A DNA stretch of 33,480 nt from an uncultured Burkholderiaceae bacterium (GTDB lineage: Bacteria; Pseudomonadota; Gammaproteobacteria; Burkholderiales; Burkholderiaceae_B), in NCBI GenBank assembly GCA_937888805.1, contig CALBEY010000034.1:1-33480 (forward strand), in the 5' to 3' direction. Positions 28,395-33,480 of the stretch are shown here, one piece after another. Below the pieces are notes generated by a model. The model had not been told where the DNA came from. It ran no database searches and saw only the letters and a program-made list of their open reading frames with translations. The position numbers and the translations under genes are program-made. Numbering within the stretch: position 1 is the stretch's first letter; each line of letters opens with the position of its first letter.

Positions 28395-29363
28395 ATGCTG
28401 TCGCGAACCGCTGATCACCTTTATTGGATGTCGCGCTACACCGAGCGCGCAGAAAACACGGCTCGCATGTTGGACGTCAGTTATCAAATGTCGTTGCTGC
28501 CACAGTCTGACCAAGCCGCGACGGCTGCATGGCGCGCCATGCTCGAAATCTCCGAATTGTCAGAAGACTTCGCCACCAAATACAGTGCGGTCACGCCGGC
28601 AAATGTTTTGAGCTTCATGACCCAAGACATGGACAATCCCTCGTCCATTATGCAGTGCTTGCGGGCTGCCCGAGAAAACGCCCGTGCGGTCCGCGGTGCC
28701 ATGACGACTGACCTTTGGGAAACGGTCAACACCACGTGGCTTGATGCCCAGCGCCAGGTTGGACAGGGCTTGTTAAAAATTGCCCCGACAGCGTTCTTTG
28801 AATGGGTTAAGTTTCGCTCTCACCAAACACGCGGTGTACACATCGGCACCATGATGCGAGATGAGGTTTATCACTTTATTGCATTGGGCACCTTCGTCGA
28901 ACGGGCTGACAACATTGCGCGGTTGTTGGATGTGAAATTTTTAGCGGCCAAAGAGCACACGGGCGATACCTTGGCGCATGTCGAAGAGTTTTATTTTTGG
29001 GCGGCGATTTTGCGCTCGTTATCCGCCTTTGAAAACTATCGCAAGGTGTATCGAAATGTCATCACACCAGAGCGGGTTGCTGAGCTTTTGATTTTGCGCT
29101 GGCAAAATCCCAGATCGCTCGCGGCGTGTCTGGTGCAAGTGGTTGATTTGTTACACAAAGTGCGCAACTCGCAATCGGGAGCCACAGAGCTAGAAGCCCG
29201 GTCGATATTGGCAGAGTTGCGTGACCTTGAAATCCACGAAATCCTTGAGCGCGGTGTGCATGAGTACTTAACAGCGTTTATTGCTCGAATCAGCGTTTTG
29301 AGCGCAAACATTAGCCATAATTTCTTGTTGCCACTTGAGCCTGAGTCCGATCTGACGGCCTAA
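28395..29363 (+). CDS. Alpha-E domain protein
   Basis: The 322-residue, all-helical protein starts MLSRTADHLYWMSRYTERAENTARML, the hallmark of the alpha-E domain, and resembles the C-terminal domain of the minus-strand fusion. Later conserved runs are FVERADNIARLLDVKF and FLLPLEPE. A strong AAGGAG lies 8-9 bases before the ATG at 28395. Alpha-E proteins have no known activity of their own and are thought to work with the neighbouring ATP-grasp protein. It is 12 bases after that gene and almost certainly in the same transcript. Confidence 0.93.
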   Translation: MLSRTADHLYWMSRYTERAENTARMLDVSYQMSLLPQSDQAATAAWRAMLEISELSEDFATKYSAVTPANVLSFMTQDMDNPSSIMQCLRAARENARAVRGAMTTDLWETVNTTWLDAQRQVGQGLLKIAPTAFFEWVKFRSHQTRGVHIGTMMRDEVYHFIALGTFVERADNIARLLDVKFLAAKEHTGDTLAHVEEFYFWAAILRSLSAFENYRKVYRNVITPERVAELLILRWQNPRSLAACLVQVVDLLHKVRNSQSGATELEARSILAELRDLEIHEILERGVHEYLTAFIARISVLSANISHNFLLPLEPESDLTA

Positions 29364-29384
29364 ATTGGTACTAGACTCTGAGGC

Positions 29385-30587
29385 ATGCAGACCGATAGTG
29401 TCAACGATCGTCACCAAATAGGTGTCGCCTTAGCCGGGCTGGCGGGCTTGGCCTTGGCCATTGGTATCGGGCGTTTTTCTTACACCGCGATCTTGCCCAT
29501 GATGCAAGCCGATCAAGGCTTGTCACTGGTCGATGGCAGTTGGCTGGCATTGGTTAACTTAGTCGGTTATCTCATTGGCGGGCTGACCGCGGCGCGTTTT
29601 CGTCATCAGCCTGTGCTTTGTGCGCGCCTGGCGATTGGTTTGATCGTCGTTGGCATGGCATCAATGGCGTTTACCGATCAACAGTGGTGGTGGACCGTTT
29701 TGCGGTTGATCACCGGCGCGGCGAGTGCCTGGGTCATGGTGATGCTCTCAATCCTTTGCTTGCCTGAACTGAACACACGACCAGCCTTGGCGGGCTGGGT
29801 TTTTAGCGGGGTTGGCACTGGCGTCGCATTGGGTGGCTTGGTTTGCTTGGTATTGGTTGCTTCAAATCTCAGTTCGGAAACGGCCTGGGTCATATTGGCC
29901 CTACTTTGTGCGGCTTTGGGTGCGGTCGTCTGGCATCGATTTCCCAATACTGCCCCAAACCCTAATGCCCCAATCCCCCACCCCCTAAATACCAACCCCA
30001 CAGATACGATCAACGGGCACAACGCCCAAGCCGGCAATGGCGTCGATCAGCCTCGTTTGTGGCGGCTGGTGTTTTGCTACGGGCTTTATGGTTTTGGTTA
30101 TATCTTGCCGGCCACCTACCTGCCTGCACAAGCCCGCGTCTTATTGCAAGAGAGTTGGCTATACAGCTTGGCGTGGCCGGTCTTTGGTGTGGCTGCCGCC
30201 GTGTCGACTTTGTTGGCAGCGGCCTTGGCTCATCGGTTTGGTCGATTGCCCACGTGGGTGGGGGCCCATGTCTTGATGGCGATTGGCGTGGTGTTGCCGG
30301 TGTTCTTCCCCAATTTGGTGGCCATCGTTTTGGCGGCAATGGCTGTTGGTGGCACCTTTGTGGTTATCACGCTTTTGGCCATGCAGGAGGCGCAACGCCA
30401 TGGTGGGCAACAAGCGCCCATTTGGATGGCACGCCTGACCACCGCCTTTGCAACGGGCCAGCTGTTTGGCCCGTTGTTTGTAATGGGCTTGGGCGAGCAA
30501 TTATCGCTTAGTCTCTTGTTGGCCGCCGGGGTGTTGCTGGTGACAGCGGGTGTTTTGTTTAAACAGTGGCGTCAAGATAAGAAATGA
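29385..30587 (+). CDS. MFS transporter, YbfB/YjiJ type
   Basis: The 400-residue protein has about 12 hydrophobic spans. The first carries GIGRFSYTAILPMMQ, the typical opening of the YbfB/YjiJ (MFS_4) family. A central cytoplasmic loop (about 188-222) is rich in Pro and Asn (HRFPNTAPNPNAPIPHP). A GAGG lies close before the ATG at 29385. It starts 21 bases after the alpha-E gene on the same strand, so it may be co-transcribed, possibly exporting a product of the cluster; that link is speculative. The substrate is unknown. Confidence 0.87.
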   Translation: MQTDSVNDRHQIGVALAGLAGLALAIGIGRFSYTAILPMMQADQGLSLVDGSWLALVNLVGYLIGGLTAARFRHQPVLCARLAIGLIVVGMASMAFTDQQWWWTVLRLITGAASAWVMVMLSILCLPELNTRPALAGWVFSGVGTGVALGGLVCLVLVASNLSSETAWVILALLCAALGAVVWHRFPNTAPNPNAPIPHPLNTNPTDTINGHNAQAGNGVDQPRLWRLVFCYGLYGFGYILPATYLPAQARVLLQESWLYSLAWPVFGVAAAVSTLLAAALAHRFGRLPTWVGAHVLMAIGVVLPVFFPNLVAIVLAAMAVGGTFVVITLLAMQEAQRHGGQQAPIWMARLTTAFATGQLFGPLFVMGLGEQLSLSLLLAAGVLLVTAGVLFKQWRQDKK

Positions 30588-30633
30588 CGGTTCGCTTTGC
30601 ACTAGCGCAAGCCGTGCGCACTACAATCGGCGC

Positions 30634-32004
30634 ATGCGATATTTGGATGACGCCTGGCGCTACGAACTGGTTCGACTAAACGAGTCGGAATCGACGTGGC
30701 TTAACGATACGCTCGCCAACCGAGAGGTTGTGCAGCAGACCGACAATCGCTTGCCCCAACTGTGGCGGCGAGCGCAGTTGTTGGCGCCTGGATTGGGCGC
30801 AGTTACTACTATGCAGAACGTGACATCAACGTTGAAAGCCAGCGCCATGATTTTGGGCCTGCTTGCCATTGTGCTCGGCCTTAGCGCAGGGCTCGCAGCT
30901 TTGGGCGATTCTGCTGAACCAGTCAATGTGATTTGGGCCCTTTTGGCGGTGCTGCTCGTGCCCACGCTGTCTTTGCTGTTGTGGATCGTCTCTTGCTTAT
31001 TGCCACAAGCCAAAGGCGGTTGGTTAGGGCAAGGCTGGGAGTGGGTGGCCAACCGTTGGTTAAGCCGGGGCAAAGCGGCCCGAGCGTGGCGGGCTTGGTT
31101 AAACGTGGCCGAAGAACGGCAAGCCACAAAGTGGTGGCTGGCGGTTGTGACACACAGTTTCTGGGTTGCCACGCTAGCGGGTGCCTTGTTGGCACTACTC
31201 GTGGCTTTTAGCTTGAGACATTACACCTTCATGTGGCAAACCACTTGGCTTGAAGCCGCTGTGTTTGTCGAGCTCGCTCAAGCGATCAGTGTGTTTCCAG
31301 CTTGGTTGGGATTCAACGTGCCAGAGGCGCAAACCATTTTGATGAGTGGCAACCAGGCGGTTGATCAGTCGACGATTCGCACGCAATGGGCGCACTGGTT
31401 GGTGGGGGCGGTTTTTGCTTGGGGCTTGTTGCCACGACTGATCGCGTTAATAGTCAGCGCGTATTTTTTACAGCGCTGCTATGCCAGCGTTCAGCCGCAG
31501 CCCAAAGACGCTTACGCGCTCTTGGTGCAAGAGCGTCTGCAGAAGGCCTTAAAAGCAATTTCAGTTGATGGCCCACCCGGTCAATTGGATCAATGGCCGC
31601 AAGCGGTATTTCTTTCGCCTCAAAAATGTCGCGACACGCGCGCGGCGGTGGCTTTGGAAACTGCTTGGCTCGAGGCGAGAAGGGCGTCGCTGACCGACGC
31701 TGTTCACGTTTTGGCCCCCATCGATGATCGCGTCTCTAGACAAGAAGCGTTGGTGCAGTTGCAATCATTGGCGCCCAGTCACTTGCTCATTGTTGTGGAT
31801 GCCCAACAAACACCGGATCGGGGGCTGCTCAATACGATCCTAGCCTTAACACCGCACACGGGCCGTGCGCGCGTGTATCTCAAGCCCGCTAATGGTGCAC
31901 GCAATAGAACGGTTCAGTGGCAAGACAAGTTACAAGCGATCGGTCTTGGCAAGCCCCTACTTGATTGGCCAAGCGCCTTGGAATGGATGAAATTGCATGA
32001 CTGA
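30634..32004 (+). CDS. DUF2868 membrane protein
   Basis: The 456-residue protein (ATG at 30634) has several membrane spans: near 70-90 and 105-125, a pair about 175-205, and one about 250-280. A soluble C-terminal part follows (LLIVVDAQQTPDRGLLNTILAL). This and its partner fit DUF2868, whose genes usually sit just before a DUF3482 GTPase, as here with an 8-base overlap. A GTG at 30550 is in frame but lies inside the MFS gene. Function is unknown; the paired GTPase suggests a membrane-bound GTPase system. Confidence 0.85.
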   Translation: MRYLDDAWRYELVRLNESESTWLNDTLANREVVQQTDNRLPQLWRRAQLLAPGLGAVTTMQNVTSTLKASAMILGLLAIVLGLSAGLAALGDSAEPVNVIWALLAVLLVPTLSLLLWIVSCLLPQAKGGWLGQGWEWVANRWLSRGKAARAWRAWLNVAEERQATKWWLAVVTHSFWVATLAGALLALLVAFSLRHYTFMWQTTWLEAAVFVELAQAISVFPAWLGFNVPEAQTILMSGNQAVDQSTIRTQWAHWLVGAVFAWGLLPRLIALIVSAYFLQRCYASVQPQPKDAYALLVQERLQKALKAISVDGPPGQLDQWPQAVFLSPQKCRDTRAAVALETAWLEARRASLTDAVHVLAPIDDRVSRQEALVQLQSLAPSHLLIVVDAQQTPDRGLLNTILALTPHTGRARVYLKPANGARNRTVQWQDKLQAIGLGKPLLDWPSALEWMKLHD

Positions 32005-33388
32005 GGCTGACGCAATACGGATCGCCATTGTCGGTCACACCAACACCGGTAAAACGTCGTTGTTGCGAACGCTGACACGTGACCGAACCTTTGGTAAGGT
32101 GGCTGATTCAGCAGGGACCACCCGACATGTTCAAGCGGCAAGCGTCACGCTAGAAAACCGCGATGCCTTGATTTGGTTTGATACGCCGGGCTTAGAGGAC
32201 AGCATCGCCCTTTACGACTGGGCAGCGCAATTAACCGCACCAGGTCAACGGTTAGATGGCCCCGATCGGATCGTTCAATTTTTACAAGACCCTCAAGCCA
32301 GTCAACGCTTTGAGCAAGAGCACCGGGTACTCGCGCAAATCATTCAAAGCGACGCCGTGCTTTACGTGGTCGATGTGCGAGATGCGGTGTTACCCAAACA
32401 CCGCGATGAATTACATTTGCTGCAGTGGTGTGCCAAACCGGTTTTGCCTGTTTTAAATTTCACGGCCAGTGAGCAGGCACACGCACAGCCCTGGATTGAG
32501 ACGTTTGCCCGACAAGGGATTCATATTTACGTTGCATTTGATTCGGTCAGCCCACCAAGCGATGGTGAACAGTTGCTTTTTGACACGCTGGCGCAAGTGT
32601 TGGCACAAGCCCGTCCGACCTTGCAAGCCTTAAGTCAACAAGCGGCGAAGGCCAAAAGTGAGCGCCGAGCAGCGGCACTTGAGCGGATCGCGCAGTTGTG
32701 CGTGCGGGTTGCGGCGATGACGGTGACGGTTGCCAATGATCCGCAGACTGTGATGGCTGCCCAACAAGAGCAACAAGCGCGAGTGCGCCATCTTGAGCGC
32801 CGCTGTGTCACGGATTTGTTAGCGCTATATGCGTTTGCCCCAGACGATTACACCGCGAGCGAGCTACCAGTAACGGATGGCCGCTGGCAAACCGATTTGT
32901 TTTCTAAAGAGGCCATCACCGAGGCGGGCCTCTCGGTGGGTAAGGGCGCGGCCGTGGGCGCGGTGGCTGGCGTTGCCATTGATGTCTTTAGTGCAGGCCT
33001 CACGCTCGGTACGGGGACCTTATTGGGCGCAGCGGCGGGTTCTATTTGGCAAGGTGTCGATCGATGGGGATCGGGTATTAAAGCCAAGCTTTTGGGCCAA
33101 GAAGCATTTCGCGTGGGCGACGATGTGTTGCAGGTGCTGGCTGCTCGCCAGCTGCGGTTAATCCAGGCCCTTGAGCGGCGCGGCCACGCGGCATCTAACC
33201 GTGTCAACACGCAAGACAAGAGTGGCGAGGTTGGTGAACCCTTTGATCAAAAGGCTTTTCTGAGGATCATGGCGGTGGCACGATTACACCCAAGTTGGTC
33301 TGACAGCACATCGACGACCCGCACGCAACAGACCGCTGTTTTGGCGTTACATCAATGTTTAGCGGCATCGCCCTTGTTGGCGAATTGA
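31997..33388 (+). CDS. DUF3482 GTPase
   Basis: The 463-residue protein has an N-terminal G domain with G1 GHTNTGKT (13-20), a G2-type SAGTTRH (38-44), and G3 DTPGLED (62-68). The usual NKxD of G4 is replaced by NFTA (154-157), so guanine specificity may be altered. After a coiled, charged segment (about 205-275), a Gly/Ala-rich stretch (about 315-349) resembles a glycine-zipper membrane segment. This matches the GTPase/DUF3482 family. The start overlaps the DUF2868 gene by 8 bases, so the two are translationally coupled. Confidence 0.9.
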   Translation: MTEADAIRIAIVGHTNTGKTSLLRTLTRDRTFGKVADSAGTTRHVQAASVTLENRDALIWFDTPGLEDSIALYDWAAQLTAPGQRLDGPDRIVQFLQDPQASQRFEQEHRVLAQIIQSDAVLYVVDVRDAVLPKHRDELHLLQWCAKPVLPVLNFTASEQAHAQPWIETFARQGIHIYVAFDSVSPPSDGEQLLFDTLAQVLAQARPTLQALSQQAAKAKSERRAAALERIAQLCVRVAAMTVTVANDPQTVMAAQQEQQARVRHLERRCVTDLLALYAFAPDDYTASELPVTDGRWQTDLFSKEAITEAGLSVGKGAAVGAVAGVAIDVFSAGLTLGTGTLLGAAAGSIWQGVDRWGSGIKAKLLGQEAFRVGDDVLQVLAARQLRLIQALERRGHAASNRVNTQDKSGEVGEPFDQKAFLRIMAVARLHPSWSDSTSTTRTQQTAVLALHQCLAASPLLAN

Positions 33389-33402
33389 GCCAAGCGCTTG
33401 GC
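33389..33402. repeat. Perfect palindrome after the DUF3482 stop
   Basis: GCCAAGCGCTTGGC is a perfect 14-bp palindrome directly after the stop codon. It has no loop and no following T-run, so it is more likely a protein site or chance than a terminator. Confidence 0.35.
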
Positions 33403-33460
33403 ATCCGATCGGTTACACTAAATGCCGATGTCATTTTGTTCCAGTCCACATGACATGCTC

Positions 33461-33476
33461 GGGTCAGTCCTGACCC
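33461..33476. repeat. Inverted repeat at the right edge
   Basis: GGGTCAG and CTGACCC flank a 2-base centre. The window ends four bases later, so what it serves cannot be seen. It could be an operator for the next gene or a hairpin. Confidence 0.35.
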
Positions 33477-33480
33477 AACA

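Overview
The window looks like the replication-origin region of a betaproteobacterial chromosome, most likely Burkholderiales and close to Alcaligenaceae. The basis is the mnmG-rsmG-parA-parB block, the mnmE-yidC-yidD-rnpA-rpmH block running away from dnaA-dnaN-gyrB with no recF before gyrB, the argS-SPOR-dsbA run, a DUF1840 gene, aceK, and a YbfB/YjiJ-type transporter. This placement is inferred from gene order and protein families, not from a database search. By eye, the first 10 kb is more AT-rich than the last 10 kb.

Region 1 (1-10.5 kb) is almost all minus strand. Three tRNA genes (Tyr, Gly, Thr) sit behind a strong sigma-70 promoter. Then come parB, parA, rsmG and mnmG as one operon, with three parS sites in and just upstream of mnmG, and an AbrB-family membrane protein. 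A 307-base AT-rich gap holds one perfect DnaA box and several near-matches and is the best oriC candidate. mnmE, yidC, yidD, rnpA and rpmH follow. The short rpmH-dnaA gap shows no DnaA box, so the origin appears to lie about 4 kb from dnaA, between mnmE and the mnmG side.

Region 2 (10.4-19 kb) is mostly plus strand: dnaA, dnaN and gyrB in tight succession, a perfect 15-bp hairpin after gyrB, a DUF1840 gene on the minus strand, then argS, a SPOR-domain protein and dsbA.

Region 3 (19-23.2 kb) holds a cystathionine beta-lyase-like gene overlapped by a metallo-beta-lactamase-fold hydrolase on the minus strand. aceK, the isocitrate dehydrogenase kinase/phosphatase, diverges from them across a 94-base gap with a perfect inverted repeat.

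Region 4 (23.1-29.4 kb) is the most unusual part. It is a two-armed, divergent cluster of circularly permuted ATP-grasp, alpha-E and transglutaminase-like proteins. The minus arm has an ATP-grasp/alpha-E fusion overlapping a transglutaminase. The plus arm has separate ATP-grasp and alpha-E genes. The 341-base gap between the arms carries a sigma-54-type promoter match facing the plus arm and, about 150 bases upstream of it, an NtrC-like site, which suggests nitrogen control. No proteasome-like Anbu gene, the frequent partner of this family set, is visible. The fusion protein has lost the glycine-rich loop that the stand-alone ATP-grasp keeps.

Region 5 (29.4-33.5 kb) holds a YbfB/YjiJ-like MFS transporter, then an overlapping DUF2868 membrane protein and DUF3482 GTPase pair, and two short palindromes at the right edge.
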